From assembly GCA_937862735.1 (NCBI GenBank), contig CALMDH010000304.1:1-64000 (forward strand): a DNA stretch of 64,000 bases, written 5' to 3'. This document shows, piece after piece, positions 25,226-34,885 of the stretch. Position 1 is the first letter of the stretch, and the number at the start of each line of letters is the position of its first letter. The notes beneath the pieces are model-generated. The model saw only the letters and a list, made by a program, of their open reading frames with translations, made no database searches and was not told the DNA's origin. Origin of the DNA: M0108 sp937862735. GTDB lineage: Bacteria > Pseudomonadota > Gammaproteobacteria > Chromatiales > Chromatiaceae. A program made the position numbers and the translations under genes.

Positions 25226-28200
25226 CTAACCCACCCAAACCCGGGCATTGCGAAAGAGACGCATCCAGGGACCATCATCCCCCCAGCCATCGGGACGCCA
25301 GCTATGCTGGACGGTACGGAAGACCCGCTCGGGATGGGGCATCATGATGGTGACCCGGCCGTCCCTGCTGGTCAGGCCGGCAATGCCCAGGGGCGAGCCG
25401 TTGGGGTTGGCGGGATAGCGCTCGGCGATGCCCCCGGCATTCTCGACGTAGCGCAGGGCCACCCGGCTGCCGGCGGAGCGCAGGTGATCGCCGTCGCGGA
25501 ACTCGGCCCGGCCCTCGCCATGGGCCACGGCGATGGGCATCCGTGAGCCGGCCATGCCAGCAAGCAGCAGGGAGTGGGTCTCCAGGACCTCGACCATGAC
25601 GGTGCGGGCCTCGAACTGCTCGGAGCGGTTGCGCACGAAATGGGGCCAGTGTTCGGCGCCGGGGATGAGCTCCCGCAGGTTGGAAAGCATCTGACAGCCG
25701 TTGCACACCCCCAGGGCGAAGGTATCGGGGCGGGCAAAGAAGGCCTGGAACTGATCGCGGGCGCGGGGGTTGAAGAGGATGGACTTGGCCCAGCCCTCCC
25801 CGGCCCCCAGAACGTCGCCATAGGAAAAGCCACCGCAGGCGACCAGGCCCCGGAAGTCCTCCAGCCCGATCCGGCCGGCGATGAGGTCCGACATGTGGAC
25901 ATCAACGCAGGCAAAGCCAGCCTGATGGAAGGCCGCGGCCATCTCTACCTGGCCATTGACCCCCTGCTCGCGTAGCACCGCCAGCCGTGGCCGGTTGCCG
26001 GTGAGGATGAAGGGGGCGGCGATGTCCTCCTCCGGATCGAAGCTCAGCTCGGCGCGGAGGCCGGGGTCGCGGCTATCGGCGATGCGGGCGTGTTCCTCGG
26101 CGGCGCAGTCCGGGTGATCGCGCAGGGACTGGAGGGCGAAGGTCGTCTCGGACCAGACGCGCTGGAACTCGGTGCGCGTCCCCTCCAGCACGCAGACCCC
26201 GTGGCGCCGGAAGCGGATGCGCTCATCCCGCATCCCCTCGGCCTGGAGGTGTTCGTCCCCCATAGGCTCACCCCCACCTCGGGCGGGGCCGGAAGGGCTG
26301 GACGAGACCGCGGGGGAATGGATCCCTGTGGACTGGCCAAAGTGAGTTGCCGCGGAGCGGCCCAAGGGGATTGCTGCCGGGTAATCGGAATCCACCCCCT
26401 GGGCACCGACCAATCCACTCCGTCCTTGCCCGGAGCCCACCCCCGCCAAGCCGGCGCCGAGGCCAGCCTTCGTCACGCCAGCACGCGCCTCCCGGCCCCG
26501 CGCCGAGCCCTCCATGCCCCGGGGACTGCCGATGACGAAGGACAGGGGACCCAGGCCGTGATCATGCAGCACCTTCAGGGCATCGTCCGTGTCCGTATGA
26601 CGCACCTGGATGACGGCGCCCAGTTCTTCGTTGAAAAGGACACCCAGGAGATCGTCGCTACCCAGGGCGTCCAGGTCGATCTCCAGTCCGCAACGCCCGG
26701 CGAAGGCCATCTCGCAGAGGGTGACGAAGAGGCCACCATCGGAGCGGTCGTGGTAGGCCAGGATCAGCCCCTCCCCCGCCAGTTCGCGGATGGCGGCGAA
26801 GAAGCGCTTGAGGGTCTCGGGATGTTCCAGATCCGGCCCTTGGTTACCCACCTGACCATAGACCTGGGCCAGGCAGGAGCCGCCGAGGCGGTTGCGGCCC
26901 GCGCCCAGGTCAATGAGGATCAGGTCGGTATCACCCAGATCCAGGCGCAACTGGGGCGTGAGGGTACGGCGAGCATCGGTAACCGGGGCGAAGGCGGAGA
27001 CGATGAGGGACAGGGGCGCGGTCATGACCCGGCGCTCGCCATCCTGCTCCCAGACCGTCTTCATGCTCATGGAGTCCTTGCCCACCGGGATGGCGATCCC
27101 CAGGGCCGGGCAGAGCTCCAGACCCACCGCCTTGACCGTCTCATACAGGCGGGCGTCCTCGCCGGGGTGACCGGCGGCGGCCATCCAGTTGGCGGAGAGC
27201 TTGATGTCGCCCAGGGCGGCGATATCCGCCGCCGCCAGGTTGGTGATGGCCTCGCCCACCGCCAGGCGCCCGGAGGCGGCGGCGTCGATCAGGGCCAGGG
27301 GGGTGCGCTCGCCCATGGCCATGGCCTCGCCGGTAACGCCGAAGCAGTCACTGGTGGTGACCGCCACGTCCGCCACCGGCACCTGCCAGGGGCCCACCAT
27401 CTGGTCCCGCGCCACCATGCCGGTGATGCTGCGATCGCCGATGGTGATGAGGAAGGTCTTGTCCGCCACCGTCGGCAGGCGCAGGACGCGTAAGGCCGCC
27501 TCCTTGAGGTCGATCCCGGCCAGGTCCAGGGCCGGCTTGTGAAAGGGGTGATGCCTGACCTCCCGCAGCATGCGCGGCGGCTTGCCAAATAGCAGGGGCA
27601 TGGGCATATCGATGGGAGTGTTGCCGAAGTGGGCGTCCCCCAACAACAGATGCTCCTCGGCAGTGGTCTCGCCAACCACCGCGTAGGGGCAGCGCTCACG
27701 CTCGCAGATCGCCTTGAACTCCTCCAGACGCTCAGCGGCGATGGCCAGGACATAACGCTCCTGGGACTCGTTGCACCAGATCTCCATGGGTGACATGCCC
27801 GGGTCGTCGTTGGGCACCGCCCGCAGTTCGAACCGGCCGCCGCGGCCGGCGTCGTGGACCAGCTCCGGCAGGGCGTTAGACAGGCCGCCGGCGCCGACGT
27901 CGTGGATGAAAAGGATGGGGCTGTCCTCGCCCCGGGCGCAGCAGCGGTCGATAACCTCCTGGCAACGGCGCTGCATCTCCGGGTTGGCGCGCTGGACGGA
28001 GGCGAAGTCGAGGTCCTCCGCCGAGGCTCCCGAGGCCATGCTGGAGGCGGCGCCGCCCCCCAGGCCGATGAGCATGGCCGGCCCGCCCAGTACCACCAAG
28101 GGCGAGCCCGCCGGGAAGGGGCGTTTGGTGACGTGCTCGGGGCGGATGTTGCCTAGGCCACCGGCGATCATGATGGGCTTGTGGTAACCGCGCAGCTCGC

Positions 28201-29512
28201 TACCAACCGGGCCGGGGACCTCCTGTTCATAGGTGCGGAAATAACCGCAGAGGTTGGGCCGGCCATACTCATTATTGAAGGCGGCGGCGCCGATGGGGCC
28301 CTCCAGCATGATGTCCAGGGCCGAGACGATGCGCCCGGGCCGGCCGTGGTCCCGCTCCCAGGGCCGCTCCAGGCCGGGGATACGCAGGTTGGAGACGGAA
28401 AAGCCGCACAGCCCGGCCTTGGGCTTGGAGCCGCGCCCAGTGGCGCCCTCGTCGCGGATCTCGCCGCCGGACCCGGTGGCCGCCCCCGGGTCCGGGGCGA
28501 TGGCGGTGGGATGGTTGTGGGTCTCAACCTTCATCAGGATGTGGATGTCCTCGGCATGCTCACCATAGACCCCGTCCTCCGGCGACGGCAGGAAGCGCTT
28601 GCCCTCCCAGCCCTGGATGACGGCGGCGTTGTCGCGGTAGGCGGAGAGCACCTTGTCCGGGGACTGCTCGGTGGTGTGACGGATCATGCCGAACAGGGAG
28701 TGGCGCTGGGGCTGACCGTCAATGACCCAGGAGGCGTTGAAGATCTTATGCCGACAATGCTCGGAATTGGCCTGGGCGAACATCATCAGCTCGACGTCCG
28801 TGGGATTGCGCCGCAGGCCGGTAAAGCTGTCGACCAGATAGTCGATTTCGTCGTCGGACAGGGCCAGTCCCAGGTCGCTATTGGCCTGGACCAGGGCCTC
28901 GCGCCCACCCGCCAGCAGGTCCACGCTGCGACAGGACCGTGGCTCGGCCTGGAGGAAGAGGCAGGCGGCATCCTCCTCGTCGCACAGCACCTGCTGGGTC
29001 ATGCGGTCGTGGAGGATGGCTCTGGCCGTCCGGCGCTGGACAGGGGTCAGGGGCTCGGGCGGATTCACGTCATAACCACCACCCTCCCCATTTACACCAT
29101 CACCATTGCGCCCTTTCCCCACGGGGCCCATGCCGCCAGTGACTTTGTCGTGTCTCTCTTCCGGCCGGGTTGCCAGCCAGTAGGCGATCCCCCGTTCGAT
29201 CCGCCGGATCTTGGCCAGGCCACAATTGTGGGCGATATCGGTGGCCTTGGAGGACCAGGGGGAGATGGTCCCCGCCCGAGGCACGATCAGGATCAGTTCA
29301 CCGCGCGGCTCATGGCCCGCCAGCTTGGGGCCATAGCGCAGCAATCGCTCGAGGACGGCCAACTCCTCCCCGTACAGGCCCTGTTCCAGCTCGACAAAGT
29401 GCCGAAACTCGGCATAGACCTGGACGGCACGCCCCATGGCGGCCGCCAACCGTGCTTCGAGCTTGCGGAGACGGAAATCGGAGAGGGCGGGGGCGCCTCG
29501 TAAGACGAGCAT
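25226..29512 (-). CDS. purL: Phosphoribosylformylglycinamidine synthase (single-chain PurL)
   Basis: 1428 residues from the ATG at 29510-29512 (MLVLRGAPALSDFRLRKL aligns with the E. coli start; a longer frame reaches 29554). E. coli PurL has 1295. It converts FGAR, glutamine and ATP to FGAM. The N-terminal domain, the ATP-binding core (ILMKVETHNHPTAI, GAATGSGGEIRDEGATGRG, IPVGKDSMSMKT) and the glutaminase domain with Cys in LGVCNGCQML and the His-Glu of MMPHPERVF are intact. Extra length comes from two in-frame inserts: about 30 residues near 29020-29140 (Gly/Asn-rich) and about 95 residues near 26215-26530 (Gly/Ala/Ser-rich), both at places where family members have loops. Confidence 0.95.
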   Translation of the reverse strand: MLVLRGAPALSDFRLRKLEARLAAAMGRAVQVYAEFRHFVELEQGLYGEELAVLERLLRYGPKLAGHEPRGELILIVPRAGTISPWSSKATDIAHNCGLAKIRRIERGIAYWLATRPEERHDKVTGGMGPVGKGRNGDGVNGEGGGYDVNPPEPLTPVQRRTARAILHDRMTQQVLCDEEDAACLFLQAEPRSCRSVDLLAGGREALVQANSDLGLALSDDEIDYLVDSFTGLRRNPTDVELMMFAQANSEHCRHKIFNASWVIDGQPQRHSLFGMIRHTTEQSPDKVLSAYRDNAAVIQGWEGKRFLPSPEDGVYGEHAEDIHILMKVETHNHPTAIAPDPGAATGSGGEIRDEGATGRGSKPKAGLCGFSVSNLRIPGLERPWERDHGRPGRIVSALDIMLEGPIGAAAFNNEYGRPNLCGYFRTYEQEVPGPVGSELRGYHKPIMIAGGLGNIRPEHVTKRPFPAGSPLVVLGGPAMLIGLGGGAASSMASGASAEDLDFASVQRANPEMQRRCQEVIDRCCARGEDSPILFIHDVGAGGLSNALPELVHDAGRGGRFELRAVPNDDPGMSPMEIWCNESQERYVLAIAAERLEEFKAICERERCPYAVVGETTAEEHLLLGDAHFGNTPIDMPMPLLFGKPPRMLREVRHHPFHKPALDLAGIDLKEAALRVLRLPTVADKTFLITIGDRSITGMVARDQMVGPWQVPVADVAVTTSDCFGVTGEAMAMGERTPLALIDAAASGRLAVGEAITNLAAADIAALGDIKLSANWMAAAGHPGEDARLYETVKAVGLELCPALGIAIPVGKDSMSMKTVWEQDGERRVMTAPLSLIVSAFAPVTDARRTLTPQLRLDLGDTDLILIDLGAGRNRLGGSCLAQVYGQVGNQGPDLEHPETLKRFFAAIRELAGEGLILAYHDRSDGGLFVTLCEMAFAGRCGLEIDLDALGSDDLLGVLFNEELGAVIQVRHTDTDDALKVLHDHGLGPLSFVIGSPRGMEGSARGREARAGVTKAGLGAGLAGVGSGQGRSGLVGAQGVDSDYPAAIPLGRSAATHFGQSTGIHSPAVSSSPSGPARGGGEPMGDEHLQAEGMRDERIRFRRHGVCVLEGTRTEFQRVWSETTFALQSLRDHPDCAAEEHARIADSRDPGLRAELSFDPEEDIAAPFILTGNRPRLAVLREQGVNGQVEMAAAFHQAGFACVDVHMSDLIAGRIGLEDFRGLVACGGFSYGDVLGAGEGWAKSILFNPRARDQFQAFFARPDTFALGVCNGCQMLSNLRELIPGAEHWPHFVRNRSEQFEARTVMVEVLETHSLLLAGMAGSRMPIAVAHGEGRAEFRDGDHLRSAGSRVALRYVENAGGIAERYPANPNGSPLGIAGLTSRDGRVTIMMPHPERVFRTVQHSWRPDGWGDDGPWMRLFRNARVWVG

Positions 29513-29564
29513 GGCTGAGGGACTCCGGCGGAGGAACGGCTGGTTGCCGTTCATGATACCCCAT

Positions 29565-29610
29565 GGGGTTCAGACCCGGGGGGTTCCGGCCGGGGGGGCA
29601 GGCCGGGGGG
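29565..29610 (+). repeat. G-run cluster, possible G-quadruplex, upstream of the T6SS operon
   Basis: Four G-runs of 4, 6, 7 and 6 (29565-29568, 29578-29583, 29592-29598, 29605-29610) are separated by 9, 8 and 6 bases. The motif TTCAGACCC beside the first run also occurs in the element at 23887-23989. The rest of the purL-tssA gap (to 29793) holds only a weak extended -10 (TATGAA, 29711-29716). Confidence 0.4.
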
Positions 29611-29793
29611 TTTAGACGGGAGAGATCAGGCTGGGGGTCAGACCCTCAAGATACGGACCGGAGGTTTTTGGATCTGAATCACATTTCCAGCAAGTCGTCG
29701 GTTCCTGTGCTATGAACAATCCATGGTTGAACCAACGAACCTGCATCCCTCCCCTCCCCCATTGCCCCACCGACCTCCCTTGTCCCCACTGAA

Positions 29794-30849
29794 ATGAATC
29801 CGATCGATGTCGAAGGCCTGCTTGAAGCGGTCTCCATGACAGCACCCGCGGGTGAGGATCTCGAGTATGACCCGGATTTTCTGGCCTTGCTGCAAGCGGC
29901 GGCGGGGAAACCTGAACGGCGGATGGGCGATGCCCTGGTGCCGGCGGAGGAACCGGACTGGCCTCGGGTGAGGGATCTGGGCATCGCCCTGCTTCGCCGT
30001 TCCAAGGATTTGCGCATCGGTGTTTTGTTGACCCGCGCCCTGCTCAAGACCGAGGGCCTGGCGGGCCTCCAGGTCGGGCTTTCCCTGGTCCGAGGTCTGG
30101 TCAGCGGCTTCTGGGACGACCTGCATCCCCGACTGGATCCGGATGAGGGCCTGGATCCGACCATCCGGCTCAATATCCTCCTCGACCTGTGTGGGCGCGA
30201 CACCTTACTGATACCAATCAGGACAACCCCCCTGTTCAGGTCCAGGCTCTTTGGTCCCCTCACCTATCGCGACCTCGAGGTTGCCGAGGGCAAAGCTCAG
30301 ACCTCCAAAGACGCCAAGACCCTCGACGGCGCCGCCATCGCTGGCGTCTTTCAAGAGTGCGAACTGGAGGATTTGCGGACGCTGACCCTGGCGGCGCGGG
30401 GAGCCCTGGACGAGACTCGGGGACTGATTAACGCCTTGGCGGCTCATGTCGAGGCCAGCGTCATGCCCAACCTGGAACCCCTCACCGAACTATTGTCAGG
30501 ACTTCACCAGGATCTGCAGTCCAGGCTGCATCAACGAGAGCCCCCGACGAGTTCTGGCCTGACGACCGGGGACGACGCCTCACCCCTGGGTGCTGAGGCA
30601 ATGCCATCAAACCCATCAAACCTCGCCCGTTTTTCCAACCAGATCAGCTCGCGCGAGGATGTGATTCGCGCCCTCGATCTTCTGTGTGACTACTATACTT
30701 TGAATGAGCCAGCCAGCCCCGTCCCCCTCTTGTTGAAGCGGGCGCGACGGCTGGTCACCGGCGATTTCATCGACATCTTGCGTGATCTGGCACCTGATGC
30801 CTTACCCCAGATTCGCAAAATTTGTGGCTTGGATGACCAAAACAAATAG
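29794..30849 (+). CDS. tssA: T6SS protein TssA (ImpA family)
   Basis: 351 residues with the ImpA N-terminal domain clear in the first 130 residues (APAGEDLEYDPDFLAL, then EPDWPRVRDLGIALLRRSKDLRIGVLLTRALLKTEGL, then FWDDLHPRLDPDEG). TssA binds the baseplate and the sheath distal end and organises tail polymerisation. A short Ser/Thr-rich linker (about 255-280) precedes a C-terminal helical region with a DIL-RDLAPDALPQIRKI end, of the short-TssA type. It is the first gene of the main T6SS operon; tssB starts 66 bases later. No strong ribosome site precedes the ATG. Confidence 0.9.
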   Translation: MNPIDVEGLLEAVSMTAPAGEDLEYDPDFLALLQAAAGKPERRMGDALVPAEEPDWPRVRDLGIALLRRSKDLRIGVLLTRALLKTEGLAGLQVGLSLVRGLVSGFWDDLHPRLDPDEGLDPTIRLNILLDLCGRDTLLIPIRTTPLFRSRLFGPLTYRDLEVAEGKAQTSKDAKTLDGAAIAGVFQECELEDLRTLTLAARGALDETRGLINALAAHVEASVMPNLEPLTELLSGLHQDLQSRLHQREPPTSSGLTTGDDASPLGAEAMPSNPSNLARFSNQISSREDVIRALDLLCDYYTLNEPASPVPLLLKRARRLVTGDFIDILRDLAPDALPQIRKICGLDDQNK

Positions 30850-30915
30850 CCGATCCGCACTGTTCCGGCCAATCCCTAAGCGTCGCGGATCACGGGGAGC
30901 TTGAGGAGACTAGCA

Positions 30916-31449
30916 GTGGCGAAAGAAAGCAGCCAGAAATTCATTGCCCGCAACCGTGCGCCGCGGGTGCAGATCGAATATGACGTCGAGCTCTATGGCG
31001 CCGAAAAGACCATCCAGCTCCCCTTCGTGATGGGTGTACTTGCGGACCTCTCGGGCAAACCCGCCGAGGCCCTGCCGCCCGTTGCGGATCGCAAGATGTT
31101 GACCATCGATGTCGACAACTTCGATGATCGCTTGAAGGCCATGAAGCCACGGGTGGCTTTTCGGGTACCCAATACCCTGACGGGAGAAGGCAGCCTCAAC
31201 GTGGAGCTGACCTTCGAGAGCATGGACGATTTCTCACCGGCGGCGGTCGCCCGCAAGGTGGATGCCCTCAACAAACTGCTTTCGGCGCGTAGCCAACTTG
31301 CCAACCTCCTGACCTACATGGATGGGAAGAGCGGGGCCGAGGAACTGATCGCCAAGGTACTCAAGGACCCCGCCCTGTTACAAGCATTGGCCGCCACCCC
31401 GAAACCGGTTGAGGCCCAGTCAGACGCGGAGGAGAAGTCACATGGCTGA
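30916..31449 (+). CDS. tssB: T6SS contractile sheath small subunit TssB (VipA)
   Basis: 177 residues from a GTG at 30916 with a GAGGAG site 8 bases before; this gives the family start MAKESSQKFIARNRAPRVQI. TssB and TssC co-assemble into the contractile sheath. The family core VELYGAEKTIQLPFVMGVLADLSGK is near-invariant. It overlaps tssC by 8 bases. TagJ, encoded four genes along, is known to bind an N-terminal helix of TssB in systems that have it. Confidence 0.95.
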   Translation: MAKESSQKFIARNRAPRVQIEYDVELYGAEKTIQLPFVMGVLADLSGKPAEALPPVADRKMLTIDVDNFDDRLKAMKPRVAFRVPNTLTGEGSLNVELTFESMDDFSPAAVARKVDALNKLLSARSQLANLLTYMDGKSGAEELIAKVLKDPALLQALAATPKPVEAQSDAEEKSHG

Positions 31450-32941
31450 TACCGATCTCCAAGCCCGAACTGAGCAACAAACGGCGGCCGAGACTATCGA
31501 GGCCGGCGCCTTTGCCTCTCTCTTGCAAAAGGAGTTCAAACCCCGTTCCGACCGTGCTCGTGAGGCGGTCGAGGGAGCGGTGCAGATCCTGGCCGCTCAG
31601 GCCCTGGAGCAGACGGCGCTCATCTCGGATGATGCCGTCCGGACCATCGAGTCCATCATCGCCGAGATCGATCGCAAGCTCACCGAGCAAGTCAATCTGA
31701 TCCTGCATCATCCGGAGTTTCAGCAGCTCGAAGGGACCTGGCGCGGTCTGCACTATCTCGTCAACAACACGGAAACCGATGAGATGCTCAAGATCCGGGT
31801 CATGAACCTCTCCAAGCAGGAGCTTCACAAGTCACTGAAAAAGTTCAAAGGAACCGCCTGGGATCAGAGCCCGATTTTCAAGAAGATCTATACGGAGGAA
31901 TACAGCATGTTCGGCGGTGAGCCCTACGGATGTATCCTCGGCGACTTTTACTTCGACCATAGCCCACCGGACGTGGAGTTGCTCGGGCAAATCGCCCAGA
32001 TTTCCGCCGCGGCCCATACCCCCTTCATCGCTGGGGCAGACCCGGCCGTGATGCAGATGGAATCCTGGCAAGAGCTGAGCAACCCTCGTGATCTGACCAA
32101 GATCTTCCAGACCCCTGAATACGCCCCCTGGCGCTCCTTACGGGAATCGGAGGATTCCCGCTATCTCGGCCTGGCGATGCCCCGCTTCCTCGCCCGACTG
32201 CCCTATGGTGCCAAGACCGATCCGGTCGAGGACTTCGATTTCGAGGAAGACACGAGCCTCGGCGACCACAGCCGCTATACCTGGTCCAATTCGGCCTATG
32301 CCATGGCGGTCAATATCAATCGCGCCTTCAAGCTCTATGGCTGGTGTTCCCGCATCCGTGGGGTGGAATCCGGCGGCGCGGTCGAGGGACTGCCGGTGCA
32401 TACCTTCCCCACCGATGATGGCGGAGTGGACATGAAGTGTCCGACCGAGATCGCCATCGACGATCGGCGCGAGGCCGAGCTAGCCAAGAATGGCTTCATG
32501 CCGCTAATGCACAAGAAAAATACCGACTTTGCCGCCTTCATTGGCGCCCAGTCCTTGCAAAAGCCCTTCGAATACGATGACCCGGATGCCACCGCTAATG
32601 CCAACTTGTCGGCCCGTCTGCCCTATCTCTTCGCCGTCTGTCGTTTCGCGCATTATCTGAAGGCGATCGTGCGCGACAAGATCGGTACCTTCAAGGAACG
32701 CGAAGACATGGAGAAATGGCTGAACAAATGGATCAACAAATATGTCGAGCCCAATCCCGCCACCGCCTCGGAGCTCGATAAGGCGCGCAAGCCCCTTGCC
32801 TCCGCCCAGGTGGTCGTGACGGCGGTGGAGGGCAATCCGGGTTATTACAACTCAGTCTTCTATCTGAGACCCCATTACCAGCTCGAGGGTCTGACCGTCT
32901 CGCTGCGGCTGGTTTCTAAGTTGCCGTCACAGAAAACTTGA
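31442..32941 (+). CDS. tssC: T6SS contractile sheath large subunit TssC (VipB)
   Basis: 499 residues from the ATG at 31442, within the end of tssB. Family blocks are plain: DRKLTEQVNLILHHPEFQQLEGTWRG-type, LVNNTETDEMLKIRVMNLSK, EYSMFGGEPYGCILGDFYF, RLPYGAKTDPVEDFDFEE and the C-terminal NPGYYNSVFYLRPHYQLEGLTVSLRLVSKLP. It forms the outer sheath layer recycled by ClpV. Length is the family norm; no insert is seen. Confidence 0.96.
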   Translation: MADTDLQARTEQQTAAETIEAGAFASLLQKEFKPRSDRAREAVEGAVQILAAQALEQTALISDDAVRTIESIIAEIDRKLTEQVNLILHHPEFQQLEGTWRGLHYLVNNTETDEMLKIRVMNLSKQELHKSLKKFKGTAWDQSPIFKKIYTEEYSMFGGEPYGCILGDFYFDHSPPDVELLGQIAQISAAAHTPFIAGADPAVMQMESWQELSNPRDLTKIFQTPEYAPWRSLRESEDSRYLGLAMPRFLARLPYGAKTDPVEDFDFEEDTSLGDHSRYTWSNSAYAMAVNINRAFKLYGWCSRIRGVESGGAVEGLPVHTFPTDDGGVDMKCPTEIAIDDRREAELAKNGFMPLMHKKNTDFAAFIGAQSLQKPFEYDDPDATANANLSARLPYLFAVCRFAHYLKAIVRDKIGTFKEREDMEKWLNKWINKYVEPNPATASELDKARKPLASAQVVVTAVEGNPGYYNSVFYLRPHYQLEGLTVSLRLVSKLPSQKT

Positions 32942-32970
32942 TATTCAATCACTTAGCCAGGAGATACGCA

Positions 32971-33459
32971 ATGGCAGTTGACATGTTTTTGAAGATCGAC
33001 GGCATCGATGGTGAGAGCACCGATGACGCCCATCAGAAGTGGATCGAGATCCTAAGTTTTAGTCACGGCCTCAGCCAGCCCGTTTCCGGGGCAAGCGCCA
33101 CCGGAGGTCGGACCGGTGGCCGGGCCGATTTTCAAAACCTCTCGGTGGTCAAGACCATCGACAACGCCACCCCGGACCTCAACATCAAGTGCGCCAAGGG
33201 GGAGCATATCAAGCAGGTGGAGCTTGAACTCTGTCTGGCTACCGGGGACAAGCACACCTTCATGAAGTACACCTTGTCGGATTGCATTGTGGCTTCCGTC
33301 AGGCCAGGGGGTTCCAGCGAAGGTGAAAGCAAGCCCCTAGAGGAGGTCTCCTTCGCCTACGGCAAGATCAAATGGGAATACACCCCCATCGATAATGAAG
33401 GCAAGCCGGGCTCGACTACCGATCGCACCTGGAACCTCGAGATCAATAAACAGGAATAG
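32971..33459 (+). CDS. hcp: T6SS inner-tube protein Hcp (TssD)
   Basis: 162 residues, ATG at 32971 with an AGGAG site 8 bases before. Hallmarks are MAVDMFLKIDGIDGES, the WIEILSFSHGLSQP strand and the C-terminal AYGKIKWEYTPID strand. Hexamers stack into the tube that is propelled from the sheath and can carry small effectors in the lumen. A Gly-rich surface loop (SGASATGGRTGGRADF) is present, as in many Hcp1-like proteins. Confidence 0.95.
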   Translation: MAVDMFLKIDGIDGESTDDAHQKWIEILSFSHGLSQPVSGASATGGRTGGRADFQNLSVVKTIDNATPDLNIKCAKGEHIKQVELELCLATGDKHTFMKYTLSDCIVASVRPGGSSEGESKPLEEVSFAYGKIKWEYTPIDNEGKPGSTTDRTWNLEINKQE

Positions 33460-33555
33460 GGACCAAGGTTGCTGAATAATCAGCCATAAACCCTCCTGTA
33501 CCCTGGCTTAAACTCAATGCGCCAGGCAATCAATGCCCGGCGCGGGGGGCGGGCG

Positions 33556-34362
33556 ATGCACGCCGAAGAGGCTCTCAAGCAAGGCGATCTCAAAGCCGCC
33601 CTGGCCGATCTCACCGACCGTATCCGCCGGGCCCCGGCCGATGCCCGATTGCGGATCTTCCTGTTCCAATTGTTTGCCGTCCTCGGCGCATGGGACCGTG
33701 CCCTGGCCCAGCTTCAGGTCGCCGGTGAACTGGATGCCGGCGCCCTGGCCATGGTCAATACCTACCGTGAATTGCTCAGGGCCGAGGCCCTACGCGCCAA
33801 GGTCTTCACCGGGGACCTCGACCCCCTGATCCTCGGCGAGCCGACCGCCTGGATCGCCCTCCTCATCGCGGCCTTGCGCGCCAGCGCCCAGGGTCGGTTC
33901 GAAGCCTCCAAGCAGTTGCGCGACCAGGGCTTGGAGGAGGCCCCCGTCATCCCCGGCCGGATCGATGGGGCGGCCTTCGGCTGGATCGCCGATGCGGATT
34001 CCCGCTTGGGTCCCCTGCTGGAGATCCTGATCGATGGCCGATACGCCTGGGTGCCCTTCCAGCGGATTCGTACCCTGATCCTGGAGGAGCCGAAGGACCT
34101 TCGCGATCTCGTCTGGCTGCCGGCCCGGGTCACCTGGTCCAATGGCGGGGAGACGGTCGCCTTCATCCCGACCCGCTATCCCGGCTCGGAGGCGAGCCCC
34201 GACGGCCGCATCCGCCTGGCCCGTTTGACCGACTGGGTGGACCTGGGGGCGGGATGCTACCGGGGTCTGGGCCAACGGATGCTCACGACGGACACTGGGG
34301 ACCATGCCTTGCTGGCAAGCCGGCGAATCGACCTCGGTCCCGTGCCCACGGAGAGCCGCTGA
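33556..34362 (+). CDS. tagJ: T6SS accessory protein TagJ (ImpE family)
   Basis: 268 residues from the ATG at 33556, which aligns with the family start (AEEALKQGDLKAALADLTD); an earlier ATG at 33517 has no ribosome site. A TPR-like N-terminal half (DARLRIFLFQLFAVLGAWDRALAQL) is followed by an ImpE beta-rich C-terminal half (RYAWVPFQRIRTLILEEPKDLRDLVWLPA). TagJ binds TssB and modulates sheath disassembly in Hcp1-type systems. Its presence with a TssB carrying an extended N-terminus points to the Pseudomonas H1-like subtype. Confidence 0.87.
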   Translation: MHAEEALKQGDLKAALADLTDRIRRAPADARLRIFLFQLFAVLGAWDRALAQLQVAGELDAGALAMVNTYRELLRAEALRAKVFTGDLDPLILGEPTAWIALLIAALRASAQGRFEASKQLRDQGLEEAPVIPGRIDGAAFGWIADADSRLGPLLEILIDGRYAWVPFQRIRTLILEEPKDLRDLVWLPARVTWSNGGETVAFIPTRYPGSEASPDGRIRLARLTDWVDLGAGCYRGLGQRMLTTDTGDHALLASRRIDLGPVPTESR

Positions 34363-34366
34363 CCTC

Positions 34367-34879
34367 ATGGCCGAATTGACCCCCAAGGAGCGCCTCCAGC
34401 CCTCCCTTCTCGATCGGCTCACCGACCAGGCACCGGCTGAGCGGGAAGAATCGCGGGAGCAACGGGTCCTCTCGCCCAACAAACTCAAGGCCTGCGTCAT
34501 CCGTGACCTGGAATGGTTGCTCAACACCTGTGACCTGGCCTCGGTCCAGGATCTGGAACCCTACCCCCAAGTCCAGAACTCGGTAATCAATTTCGGCATG
34601 CCGGATCTCGCTGGCCACAACCTCTCGGGTCTCGATATCCTGACCCTGGAGCGGCGCCTGCGACAGGCGATCCAGCGCTTCGAGCCGCGCATCCTGCGCC
34701 AGGGGCTCAGTATTCGCGCGGTGGTCGATGCCGAGGGCATGACGCCCAACGCCATCCGTTTCGACATCGAGGGCGAACTCTGGGGCGTCCCCACCCCCCA
34801 GCAGCTCTATCTCAAAACCAACGTGGACCTGGAGACTGGCGAAGTCCGCGTGCTTGAAACGACCGCCACGAACCGCTGA
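34367..34879 (+). CDS. tssE: T6SS baseplate subunit TssE (gp25-like)
   Basis: 170 residues from the ATG at 34367, 4 bases after the tagJ stop. The gp25-like fold is marked by VIRDLEWLLNTCDL, SVINFGMPDLAGHNLS and the conserved glutamate-rich RRLRQAIQRFEPRIL stretch. It is a wedge component joining sheath and baseplate. The next gene, tssF, starts 6 bases after its stop. Confidence 0.93.
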   Translation: MAELTPKERLQPSLLDRLTDQAPAEREESREQRVLSPNKLKACVIRDLEWLLNTCDLASVQDLEPYPQVQNSVINFGMPDLAGHNLSGLDILTLERRLRQAIQRFEPRILRQGLSIRAVVDAEGMTPNAIRFDIEGELWGVPTPQQLYLKTNVDLETGEVRVLETTATNR

Positions 34880-34885
34880 TCCCCC

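Noticed and set aside
26090..27493. 467-residue plus-strand open frame inside purL
   Set aside because: PurL motifs run through the whole interval on the other strand; this frame is a high-GC artefact.
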